This document shows positions 7,175-13,507 of a stretch of 13,507 nt of DNA, one piece after another. Origin of the DNA: Firmicutes bacterium UBA6418 (GTDB lineage: Bacteria; Bacillota; Clostridia; Peptostreptococcales; Anaerovoracaceae); contig DJPG01000121.1 in the NCBI GenBank assembly GCA_002439735.1, forward strand, positions 1-13,507, written 5' to 3'. Both the position numbers and the translations under genes were made by a program. A model generated the notes under the pieces. It saw only the letters and a list, made by a program, of their open reading frames with translations, searched no databases and was not told the DNA's origin. The stretch's first letter is position 1, and the number at the start of each line of letters is the position of its first letter.

Positions 7175-9556
7175 TCAGCCCCAGCATTCAATTTCCGTAC
7201 GCTGGATGATATCGTCCTGAATGTCCTTTCCAAGCTCCACGAAAAATGCTGTGTATCCTGCAACACGTACCAAAAGATCTCTGTAGTTTTCCGGGTGCTT
7301 CTGTGCGTCAATAAGAATTGCCGGATCAATGATATTGTATTGCGTATGGTAAATGCCTAACGTACACTGCGTTTTCAAAAGCGCCATCATACTGTTCAGT
7401 CCCCGTTCTCCCTCCAGAAGCTTCGGGTCTATCTTCAGGTTCATCTGTGTCCCCTGGGTAAAACGGGCGTGCGGCAGATTGCTGATGGATTTAAGCAGTG
7501 CGGTCGCTCCGTTTACGTCTGTACCGCCGGTCGCACCAATACCGTCTGCAAGCGGCGTCCACGCCTTTCGTCCGGAGGGAAGCGCTCCGACACTCTGTCC
7601 AATCGGAACATTTCCGGATACCGGAAGCATTCCCGCAGTCAGTTTTCCGAACGCAGAGTCATAGCCTTCAATCTGGTCGACCAGATAATTATAGATTTCA
7701 CCTACGCAGAAATCCGCCTTCGGATCGTCGTTGCCGTATTTTGGCGCTTCCATACACAGCCGATGAACCTCTTCATAGCCCTCAAAGTTCGCGTCCAGCG
7801 CTTTGCACAGCGTATCCATCGTCACCTTTTTTTCATCGTATACCAGATACTTAACATCTGCGACAGAATTGATGATGTCTGCCTGCCCGATAATATTAAT
7901 TCCGTTTCCAACGTTGAACTCCGCGCCGCCGTTCGCATAATCCTTTCCGGTTTTCATGCAGTTGGGATACGTCAGCGAAAGCGCAGGTACCGGACGAAAC
8001 TGTTCGCTGAGATAATCCAGATAAGAATTCATGGTGGCCATCGTGTGCACGAAGTATTCGATCTGCTTTCTGACTGCTGCCATAAAATCGTCAAAGGTCT
8101 CGAAGGCTCTCGGATCTCCGGTCTGAATGGAAACCTGCTTTCCTGTCTTGCGGCTTCTTCCATTGTTCATGACCATGTCCACAACACCGCCCATGCTGAT
8201 CTCTCCGATATCCGTGTAGGATTTCATCCTGCCCTCCAGATTCGTTTCCACGCAGCCGCAGGGCGTCCAGTCCCATGCTTGGGAAAGGGGAACTCCTTTG
8301 TTCAGAAGCATCTTCACGCCGGCATCGTCATGATAAACAGCCGGCATGGTTCTTCCCATCCGGATACACTCCGCCGCTTTTCGCAGGAAAGAATCAGGAT
8401 TTTTGGAAATGCTGTAGCGCACTGTCATATTCGGCTCTTTCAAAGCCGTATCCTCTGTAGCCTGAATGATCATATAGGACAGCTCGTTGACTGCGTCGTT
8501 TCCATATTGATCAATACCGCCTGCACATACCTGAACGGTCATATTATAGCCTGCTGAAAAAGCGGCGCTCTCACCGTCCTGGAAAAGTCCCATCTCCGCG
8601 ATTTTGATCCAGAAGCAGTCCAGCAGCTCCTGGGTTTTCTCCGGAGTCAGCGTTCCGTCGGCGATATCTTTTCTGTAGTAATCAATCAGATACTGATCCA
8701 TCCGCCCCAGATTATAGGAGGAAGCATTCTGCTCCATAAAGATGCAGTATTCATAGGTCAGCATACTCTGCAGCGCTTCGTAGAAATTGCGCGGCGGATA
8801 TTCCGGAACGCGGCGGTTTACTTCCGCAATTTTAAGCAGCTCCGCTTTGCGGCCGGCGTCCTGTTCTTCCTCCGCCATCCTTTCCGCCAGATCTGCATGG
8901 CGGTTCGCAAGGGAGATAATCCCCTCCGCAGAAATGATCATGGAACGGTAAAAGATCATTTTCTTTAAGGCATCTTCACCGGCCGCGTCATCCAGCGCTT
9001 TCAGTTTTTCTTCGGCTTCCTTTTTGATGCCCGCGATCCCCTTGGACAGCAGGGTTCTCCAGCCGGGTGTGTTTTCTCCGTAACCACGGACGAATTTTTT
9101 ATCAACGTACAGCATTCCGCCGTCGCGCATGGATCTGACATCCTCCGGAATCATGGTGTTCCAGCGGTCTAACATGCACTTGCCTCTCCAGTAAGGCGCG
9201 ATCTCTTCCAAAAAGAGCTTTTTGTTTTCCTCTGACAGGTAAAACGGGTCATACTTTCTGGTGCTGATCGTGTCGAGTTCTTTTTCAATCACAGCGCACG
9301 CAGAGTCCGGATTCAAAATTCCTGCACGCGGTTTGAACGCAACGCCGCCCACCAGCAGCTCATGCTCCTGTATGAAGATCGGTTTATTTTCATACACCTT
9401 TTTCATTCCGCTGGCTTTTTGAATCTGCCAGGGCTGGCCTTCCGTCTCCTTGAAGCCCTGTGTCACGTAATACGCATCCAACATATCCATTTCCACACGA
9501 TGGGAGAAATAGTTTTTTCTGAGCGCATCAATTCTCTTCATATAATCTCGTTTCAT
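7175..9556 (-). CDS. Glycyl radical enzyme, 4-hydroxyproline dehydratase (HypD)-like
   Basis: The protein has 793 residues from ATG 9556 (AGGAG nine bases upstream; a TTG at 9562 is possible but badly spaced). All catalytic elements of a glycyl radical eliminase are visible. The thiyl cysteine is C435 and the acid/base glutamate is E437, in CGCVET. The glycyl radical is G767 in RVAGYT, 26 residues from the end. Positions, length and the closing QDDIIQRTE agree with HypD-type enzymes, which dehydrate trans-4-hydroxy-L-proline. Choline and diol enzymes carry GCVEP, and here the following residue is Thr. An extra cysteine, C433, sits two residues before the thiyl cysteine (WTPCGCVE), which I do not recall from HypD. 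With a ProC-like reductase behind it and an amine demethylase system nearby, N-methyl-4-hydroxyproline is a strong candidate substrate. C-N cleavage of hydroxyproline (HplG-type) is the main alternative. Confidence 0.9.
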   Translation of the reverse strand: MKRDYMKRIDALRKNYFSHRVEMDMLDAYYVTQGFKETEGQPWQIQKASGMKKVYENKPIFIQEHELLVGGVAFKPRAGILNPDSACAVIEKELDTISTRKYDPFYLSEENKKLFLEEIAPYWRGKCMLDRWNTMIPEDVRSMRDGGMLYVDKKFVRGYGENTPGWRTLLSKGIAGIKKEAEEKLKALDDAAGEDALKKMIFYRSMIISAEGIISLANRHADLAERMAEEEQDAGRKAELLKIAEVNRRVPEYPPRNFYEALQSMLTYEYCIFMEQNASSYNLGRMDQYLIDYYRKDIADGTLTPEKTQELLDCFWIKIAEMGLFQDGESAAFSAGYNMTVQVCAGGIDQYGNDAVNELSYMIIQATEDTALKEPNMTVRYSISKNPDSFLRKAAECIRMGRTMPAVYHDDAGVKMLLNKGVPLSQAWDWTPCGCVETNLEGRMKSYTDIGEISMGGVVDMVMNNGRSRKTGKQVSIQTGDPRAFETFDDFMAAVRKQIEYFVHTMATMNSYLDYLSEQFRPVPALSLTYPNCMKTGKDYANGGAEFNVGNGINIIGQADIINSVADVKYLVYDEKKVTMDTLCKALDANFEGYEEVHRLCMEAPKYGNDDPKADFCVGEIYNYLVDQIEGYDSAFGKLTAGMLPVSGNVPIGQSVGALPSGRKAWTPLADGIGATGGTDVNGATALLKSISNLPHARFTQGTQMNLKIDPKLLEGERGLNSMMALLKTQCTLGIYHTQYNIIDPAILIDAQKHPENYRDLLVRVAGYTAFFVELGKDIQDDIIQRTEIECWG

Positions 9557-9574
9557 ATCCAATCGCTCCTGACT

Positions 9575-10900
9575 TTATCTATTTCTTTCATCTGAAAGTC
9601 CTCCCGTACCGGTTCTTCCTCTCAGATGTTTCGGCGAGGTTTCCGGAGCCATGATCTGGCACGTGATTCCGCCGACGATCAAAACTGCCATGCAGACAGT
9701 CAGTGCGCCGTAGGAGCCTGTTTGTTCCACCAGAATCGGAAGAAGAAATGTGCCGAGCGCCGCTCCGACACGGCTAAATGCAATAACGATCCCGACGCCT
9801 GTTCCTCTGACCCGGTCGTCAAACAGCTCCGGCGGATACGGCCAGTCAATCACAACCGCTACAGACATCGTCATCGCAAACGCGGCAAACGCAACAATCG
9901 TAAGAATAAGCGGCATATTCTGACCAAGAATCATGACTGCCAGCGCTGCTGCGGAAATATAGAAGGAGGAAATCAGGAACGCTCTTCTTGAAATCCTGTT
10001 GCACAGCCAGCATCCGACGAACGCACCCGCCAGGCAGAAAACATCGTAAAGGATATTGGAAGCGTTTGCGCTGCCCATGTTCAGTTCTGATGCCAGAATC
10101 GGGAGAAAGATGCTAATTCCATAATAAGGAAACACCTGACACGCATAAAATACACCGCCCACAATCGTGTTGTTCCGGTATTTCGGTCCGAACAGCTCTG
10201 CCATCGAGACCTTTTCCGCCTCTTCGGTTTTTTCAAAAAATACATGATATTCGACACCGATTTTCTTTGCAGTCAGTTCATCCGCTTCCCTGATCTGTCC
10301 TGCGGAGGCCAGCCAGCAAGGCGACTCCGAAATTCCCTGTACCAACCGGAGTATCCCTGACGCAATGCTCAGCAAAGCAGACGTGGCCAGAATTAAATGA
10401 TAGTCAATCTCCATATTTTCCATGACAAGCCCGACTGCAAAAGAGACCACATAGCCGACCGTCCAGTAAATCAAAAACTGACTAAGACAGAGCGTCGCCT
10501 TGCTTTTGGGCAACCATTCCTGTACAAGTGTGCTCCCTACCGCATACTCCACTGCGATACAAAGTCCAAGTGCGACACGCAGCGCCAGCAAAAGGACAAG
10601 ATTTGATGTAAACAGCTGCAGCACTGACAGGATTGTAAATACTGTCATATTCCACAAAAGCAGCAAGCGTCGGCCGATTTTATCCGCTATGTTGCCGATG
10701 AACAGGCTGCCGCCGAGGCCGATCAGCGTACCTGCTCCCAATAGCCCCAGCCAGATGGTATTGAATCCCATCTCCACCTGCGCCCGCGTCATAGCCGCGC
10801 CCGCGATTCCTATTGTATAAGCGCATACAACCTGGCCAAGCACAATTACCATATAAAGACGTTTGTGAAAGCTTGTATACGGCGCTTCCTTATAGTTCAT
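9575..10900 (-). CDS. MFS transporter (sugar porter / metabolite:H+ symporter type)
   Basis: This membrane protein of 441 residues (from ATG 10900) has roughly twelve hydrophobic segments. MFS motif A is complete (G69-x3-D73-x2-G76-R77-R78) in the loop after the second segment. The motif ESPCWLASAGQ (192-202) opens the central cytoplasmic loop and matches the PESPRWL signature of the sugar porter, organic-cation and MHS subfamilies. MHS members such as ProP carry proline and betaines. Start choice: ATG 10900 has GGAAGGAAGG close upstream, but ATG 10918 (AGGGG, five bases away, six more residues) is equally possible. The first gene of the minus-strand row, it ends 18 bases before the GRE start and is therefore the probable importer of the GRE substrate. 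Substrate is inferred from context. Confidence 0.9.
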   Translation of the reverse strand: MNYKEAPYTSFHKRLYMVIVLGQVVCAYTIGIAGAAMTRAQVEMGFNTIWLGLLGAGTLIGLGGSLFIGNIADKIGRRLLLLWNMTVFTILSVLQLFTSNLVLLLALRVALGLCIAVEYAVGSTLVQEWLPKSKATLCLSQFLIYWTVGYVVSFAVGLVMENMEIDYHLILATSALLSIASGILRLVQGISESPCWLASAGQIREADELTAKKIGVEYHVFFEKTEEAEKVSMAELFGPKYRNNTIVGGVFYACQVFPYYGISIFLPILASELNMGSANASNILYDVFCLAGAFVGCWLCNRISRRAFLISSFYISAAALAVMILGQNMPLILTIVAFAAFAMTMSVAVVIDWPYPPELFDDRVRGTGVGIVIAFSRVGAALGTFLLPILVEQTGSYGALTVCMAVLIVGGITCQIMAPETSPKHLRGRTGTGGLSDERNR

Positions 10901-10946
10901 TTTCCTTCCTTCCATCATACCATCCCCTTCCAGAAACAACTGATAC

Positions 10947-10973
10947 GGCAGTATACGTTGTTTGTATACTGCC
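10947..10973. promoter_or_regulatory. Perfect 10-bp palindrome in the transporter leader
   Basis: GGCAGTATAC (10947-10956) and its exact complement at 10964-10973 flank the seven-base spacer GTTGTTT. It lies 47 bases upstream of the transporter start and downstream of the predicted minus-strand transcription start (about 11023). It would be either an operator acting as a roadblock or a leader hairpin. No U-run follows on the minus strand, so it is not a simple terminator. Confidence 0.65.
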
Positions 10974-11029
10974 CTCTGCATCATTGCCAATAAATTGGTT
11001 GAAATCATGCGGTTCTTTATCTGTTTTTA

Positions 11030-11058
11030 ATAATATCAGCCGCTTTGGCTCTTGTAAA
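11030..11058 (-). promoter_or_regulatory. Promoter of the transporter-GRE operon
   Basis: On the minus strand TTTACA (11053-11058) and TATTAT (11030-11035) are separated by exactly 17 bases, a good sigma-A promoter. Transcription should begin near 11023, giving a leader of about 120 bases before the transporter. An inverted repeat lies directly upstream of the -35. Confidence 0.65.
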
Positions 11059-11063
11059 ATATC

Positions 11064-11102
11064 AATACTGTATTCAACTATTCAAAAGCTGAATACAGAT
11101 TG
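11064..11102. promoter_or_regulatory. Inverted repeat, probable LysR-type activation site
   Basis: CTGTATTCA (11068-11076) is the exact reverse complement of TGAATACAG (11090-11098), spaced by 13 bases. With a one-base bulge the arms extend to 11064 and 11102. The core TTCA-N13-TGAA resembles a LysR recognition box. Its centre (about 11083) is some 60 bases upstream of the predicted minus-strand start, next to the -35, the classic position for a LysR activator. Binding by the LysR protein of this cluster is inference. Confidence 0.6.
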
Positions 11103-11147
11103 CATCACTGCGCATCATGCGCATCGTGTACACGCTCTTTCGAGTTC

Positions 11148-11176
11148 TTGCTTCTCCGTCTCATCAGCGCTATAAT
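11148..11176 (+). promoter_or_regulatory. Promoter of the RACo-DUF2284 operon
   Basis: TTGCTT (11148-11153) and a perfect TATAAT (11171-11176) are separated by 17 bases. The transcription start would be near 11183, leaving a leader of almost 120 bases before the RACo start. A small palindrome, GCGCAT-C-ATGCGC (11110-11122), lies about 65 bases upstream of that start. Confidence 0.7.
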
Positions 11177-11203
11177 ATCCCTGCGATTTATAAGAAGAGG
11201 CTT

Positions 11204-11256
11204 CCGGGAAAAATGGCCATAATGATTGGAATCAGTTTTCCCCGGTTTCGACGGGG
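11204..11256 (+). promoter_or_regulatory. Leader with two mutually exclusive hairpins (possible attenuator)
   Basis: Two pairings compete for the same bases. CCGGGAAAA (11204-11212) can pair with TTTTCCCCGG (11236-11245) with one bulged base. Alternatively CCCCG (11240-11244) can pair with CGGGG (11252-11256) over a seven-base loop, followed by TTTGATT. The second hairpin is short and its U-tract weak, so attenuation is only a possibility. No known riboswitch consensus was recognised. Confidence 0.35.
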
Positions 11257-11300
11257 TTTGATTGACGTACACATCTATCCGCTCAGTAACGGAGGAAATC

Positions 11301-12788
11301 ATGAAAAAAACATACCAGATCACATTCATCAAAGAGGAGATCTCCTGTAAGGTTCCTGCAGGTATGACGCTTTTGGAGGCGCAGATCGCCGCCGGACTGA
11401 CGCCCAACGCACCCTGCGGTGGCAAGGGCTCCTGCGGAAAATGCAGAGTATCCGTAAATGGAAATACGATTCTGGCGTGTCAGACCCTGATTGAAGGGGA
11501 TATGGAGGTGGACACGGCCAGTCATGAAGAGGACGGCGTGCAGATTCTGATGGAGGGCAGCGAGCGCAGGGTAAGCTTCGTCCCCGGCGCGCTTCCCAAA
11601 GACGTGTCAGCCCCCGCGCTGGCGGCCGTCGATCTGGGGACTACCTCTGTGGTCGCTTACCTTCTGGACGGAAAAACCGGAGAACGGCTGGCGGTGAAAA
11701 GTATGCTGAACCCCCAGCGTCAGTACGGCGCGGATGTGGTGATGCGCAGCAGCTACGCCCTGGAGAAGGGAAGCGGCATTTTAAGCAGCTGTATCCGCCG
11801 GTCCATCATCGAACTTCTGCGGGAGCTGGCCATGGAGTGCGGCAAAAGCCCGAAGGACATCGTGCGGGTGGTGATGGTCGGCAATTCCTGTATGCACCAC
11901 CTGTTTCTAGAAATCCCGGTGGATTCCCTGGTGCTGGCTCCCTACGAACCCAAGGTAAAGGATGCGCTGATTCTCAGGGCTGCGGATTACGGCCTTATGG
12001 TACATCCCCTGGCTGAGCTTTGGTGGCTTCCCAATATCGGCGGATTTGTGGGTTCGGACACAGTTGGCTGCCTTCTGGCCTCCGGTATGGATCAGGGAAC
12101 GCCTATGACCCTTCTGGTGGACATTGGAACCAATGGGGAAATGGTGCTGGGAAATGCGTCCACGGGTCTTACCGCGTGTTCCACAGCGGCAGGCCCCGCC
12201 TTTGAGGGAGCGAAAATCACCTGCGGTATGCGGGGCAGCGCGGGGGCCATCGACCATGTGTATCTGGAAAAAGGCGAACTGAAATACCATGTGATCGGAG
12301 GAGGAGAACCCCTTGGAATCTGCGGCTCCGGTCTTCTGGACGCAGCGGCCTGCTTTCTGGAAATGGGCATAATCGACGAGAGCGGCAGGATGAAGGAAAC
12401 CTTTTATTTCACCAGGAATGTATACGTGAATCAGAAGGACATCCGCGAACTGCAGCTGGCAAAGGCTGCCATTTCCACAGGAATCCGGATTCTCTGCAGG
12501 CAGAAGGGAATCGAAGTAATGGACATTGAACAGATGCTCATTGCCGGAGCCTTCGGAAATTATCTGAATACCGCCAGCGCCTGTGCCGTCGGGCTGATTC
12601 CTCCAGAGCTTTCCGGCCGGATCACCTCCATTGGCAACGCGGCGGGGGAGGGAGCCCAGATAGCGGCCCTCAGCATCCTGGAATTTGTCAGAAGCCAGAA
12701 GCTGGCAAAGGAGACGGTTTTTCTGGAGCTGGCCCTGGATCCGGAGTTTCAGGACATTTACGTGGACGAGCTCGAATTTCCGGCATAG
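11301..12788 (+). CDS. RACo-like reductive activator of corrinoid proteins (2Fe-2S + ASKHA ATPase)
   Basis: Corrinoid methyltransferase systems lose activity when cobalt drifts to Co(II); this protein uses ATP and a low-potential electron to restore Co(I). From ATG 11301 (GGAGG five bases upstream) it is 495 residues. An N-terminal ferredoxin domain has C39-x5-C45-x2-C48-x11-C60, a plant-type 2Fe-2S set. An ASKHA/DUF4445 region follows with DLGTTS (111-116), NPQRQYGADV (137-146), VGNSCMHHL (193-201) and DIGTNGE (274-280). This differs from RamA-type activators, which carry 4Fe-4S clusters. It is shorter than acetogen RACo (over 600 residues), so the linker/middle region is reduced. It is divergent from the cluster and probably serves the corrinoid protein at 546-1181. 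G+C may be slightly higher than in the minus-strand genes (33 of 60 at 12001-12060 against 27 of 60 at 8041-8100), too small a sample to judge. Confidence 0.95.
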   Translation: MKKTYQITFIKEEISCKVPAGMTLLEAQIAAGLTPNAPCGGKGSCGKCRVSVNGNTILACQTLIEGDMEVDTASHEEDGVQILMEGSERRVSFVPGALPKDVSAPALAAVDLGTTSVVAYLLDGKTGERLAVKSMLNPQRQYGADVVMRSSYALEKGSGILSSCIRRSIIELLRELAMECGKSPKDIVRVVMVGNSCMHHLFLEIPVDSLVLAPYEPKVKDALILRAADYGLMVHPLAELWWLPNIGGFVGSDTVGCLLASGMDQGTPMTLLVDIGTNGEMVLGNASTGLTACSTAAGPAFEGAKITCGMRGSAGAIDHVYLEKGELKYHVIGGGEPLGICGSGLLDAAACFLEMGIIDESGRMKETFYFTRNVYVNQKDIRELQLAKAAISTGIRILCRQKGIEVMDIEQMLIAGAFGNYLNTASACAVGLIPPELSGRITSIGNAAGEGAQIAALSILEFVRSQKLAKETVFLELALDPEFQDIYVDELEFPA

Positions 12789-12801
12789 GGAGGAAATGAG
12801 G

Positions 12802-13341
12802 ATGAACGAGATCGAAAAAGGCATTGCGGCTGCTTTGGAAGTGGGCTTTACCCATGCGGTCCGCCTGGATGTGAAAACCCTGACGCTGCTTCCCGAAGTC
12901 CGGAAAATGTGCGCCGCCAACAGCTGCGGAAAATATGACCGGAACTGGTCCTGTCCGCCGGGCTGCGGAACCCTGGAGGACTGCAGAAGAAAGGTGATGA
13001 GCTACCGCTGGGGCGTCCTGGTTCAGACCGTAGGCGAACTGGAGGACAATCTGGATTATGAGACCATGAAGAAAACGGAGGAACGGCATAAAAAAGCCTT
13101 CCTGCTGGGGACCGAACGGCTTAGGGATCTGTTTCCGGGGCTGCTGGCTCTTGGCAGCGGCTGCTGTACCCTGTGTACCGAGTGTACCTATCCGTCCAAC
13201 CCCTGCCGGATGCCCCCAAAACGGGTCTCCTCGCTGGAAGCCTACGGGATTCTTGTCAGCGACCTCTGCAAAAAAAACAATCTGAACTATTACTATGGGC
13301 CCAATATGATCGCCTACACTTCCTGCTATCTGCTGGGCTAG
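12802..13341 (+). CDS. DUF2284 cysteine-rich putative metal-binding protein
   Basis: This 179-residue soluble protein is rich in cysteine. An N-terminal group is C37, C42, C51, C55 and C61 (in SCGKYDRNWSCPPGCG). A second group is C121, C122, C125, C128 and C135 (CCTLCTECTYPSNPC), a C-x2-C-x2-C pattern that could hold an iron-sulfur cluster. The pattern fits the DUF2284 family, whose biochemical role I do not know. The start is ATG 12802: GGGAGG is eight bases upstream, whereas ATG 12796 is only two bases from it. It begins 13 bases after the RACo stop, so the two are surely co-transcribed. That suggests a job in electron delivery to the corrinoid activator or in cobalt/corrinoid handling, which is inference. 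Confidence 0.85.
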   Translation: MNEIEKGIAAALEVGFTHAVRLDVKTLTLLPEVRKMCAANSCGKYDRNWSCPPGCGTLEDCRRKVMSYRWGVLVQTVGELEDNLDYETMKKTEERHKKAFLLGTERLRDLFPGLLALGSGCCTLCTECTYPSNPCRMPPKRVSSLEAYGILVSDLCKKNNLNYYYGPNMIAYTSCYLLG

Positions 13342-13375
13342 TCCCCCAAATCCACTTGCAAGGGAACTTCCTACG

Positions 13376-13507
13376 TTAGTGGATGCGATACTGCGTCTTC
13401 ACCGGCGGCGCATCTGTCTCAGGGTTTTCACCGAGACTGACGCCGCTGATAAAAGCTTCATATCCGCGCGAACAAATCATCGGGGCCAGAGGAATTTTCT
13501 TCTGGCC
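13376..13507 (-). CDS. 3' end of an unidentified gene, cut by the window edge
   Basis: A minus-strand frame open from the right edge encodes 43 residues and stops at TAA (13376-13378). It reads GQKKIPLAPMICSRGYEAF, then a charged tail ending TQYRIH. Codon use and residue mix look like real protein rather than chance. It converges on the DUF2284 gene with 34 bases between the stops, and no clear terminator lies in that gap. The arms GGCCAGA (13484-13490) and TCTGGCC (13501-13507) lie inside this frame and are probably coding coincidence. I do not recognise the family. It probably marks the edge of the functional cluster. Confidence 0.5.
   Translation of the reverse strand, partial: GQKKIPLAPMICSRGYEAFISGVSLGENPETDAPPVKTQYRIH

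Noticed and set aside
7469..8557. Plus-strand ORF of 362 codons opposite the GRE.
   Set aside because: It lies antisense to a gene with intact catalytic motifs, is Arg/His/Cys-rich without domains, and has no ribosome site; a shadow of the GRE.
7175..9556. GRE as choline TMA-lyase, diol dehydratase or pyruvate formate-lyase.
   Set aside because: The loop is GCVET rather than GCVEP, and PFL has paired cysteines at the active site; no microcompartment shell, aldehyde dehydrogenase or phosphotransacetylase genes are nearby.
7175..9556. GRE as the C-N-cleaving hydroxyproline lyase type (HplG).
   Set aside because: Not excluded, but the adjacent ProC-like reductase needs a cyclic imine, which the dehydration route supplies and ring opening does not; no aminoketopentanoate-using genes are seen.
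11236..11262. GGTTTCGACGGGG resembles the conserved 5' segment of tmRNA (ssrA).
   Set aside because: The preceding bases are TTTTCC rather than the G-rich acceptor strand, no matching 3' acceptor/T-loop is seen, and the RACo gene begins 45 bases later.
10901..11300. Cobalamin riboswitch in the divergent region.
   Set aside because: I looked for a B12-box-like element on both strands and saw none; the palindromes fit protein operators better.
11907..12920. Minus-strand ORF of 337 codons opposite RACo.
   Set aside because: Antisense to a well-supported gene with ferredoxin and ASKHA motifs, low-complexity composition, and it spans the RACo/DUF2284 junction.
13484..13507. GGCCAGA...TCTGGCC hairpin as a terminator for DUF2284.
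   Set aside because: It lies inside an open coding frame on the other strand, over 140 bases after the stop, with no U-run visible within the window.
1..13507. CRISPR arrays, tRNA or rRNA genes, intact transposases.
   Set aside because: No regularly spaced repeats, cloverleaf signatures, rRNA-like blocks or transposase motifs were seen on either strand.

Overview
The window looks like a metabolic island from a strictly anaerobic, probably gut-type Clostridia (Lachnospiraceae-like) bacterium. The grounds are an oxygen-sensitive glycyl radical enzyme, corrinoid-dependent methyl transfer to tetrahydrofolate, strong AGGAGG-type ribosome binding sites before nearly every gene, and moderate G+C. 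The organism call is inference; no rRNA or tRNA is present.

Layout. Positions 1-156 are non-coding apart from a 16-bp perfect inverted repeat (89-131). A start-less acidic ORF (157-525, minus) follows. From 546 to 10900 nine genes lie head to tail on the minus strand. Read 5'->3' they are: MFS transporter, glycyl radical enzyme (GRE), its radical-SAM activase, a ProC-like imine reductase, a LysR regulator with its own promoter, a TIM-barrel isomerase/epimerase, a non-pyrrolysine MttB-family methyltransferase, a methyl-THF:corrinoid methyltransferase and a corrinoid protein. A 400-base divergent control region (10901-11300) separates them from two plus-strand genes: a RACo-like corrinoid reductive activator (11301-12788) and a cysteine-rich DUF2284 protein (12802-13341). 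The right edge cuts a minus-strand gene (13376-13507).

How it may work together (inference). MttB homologue, corrinoid protein, MtrH/AcsE-type protein and RACo form a complete quaternary-amine demethylation system feeding methyl groups to THF. A GRE beside a ProC-like reductase is the arrangement of hydroxyproline dehydratase (HypD), where 4-hydroxyproline becomes pyrroline-5-carboxylate and then proline. The substrate that best joins the halves is 4-hydroxyproline betaine (betonicine or turicine). It would be imported by the MFS protein, demethylated to N-methyl-4-hydroxyproline, dehydrated by the GRE to an N-methyl-pyrrolinium carboxylate, and reduced to N-methylproline. The TIM-barrel protein has no assigned step.

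Regulation. The divergent region holds a minus-strand promoter (11030-11058) directly preceded by a TTCA-N13-TGAA inverted repeat centred about -60, where a LysR activator should bind. It also holds a second perfect palindrome in the transporter leader (10947-10973), and a plus-strand promoter (11148-11176) followed by a long leader that can fold in two mutually exclusive ways.
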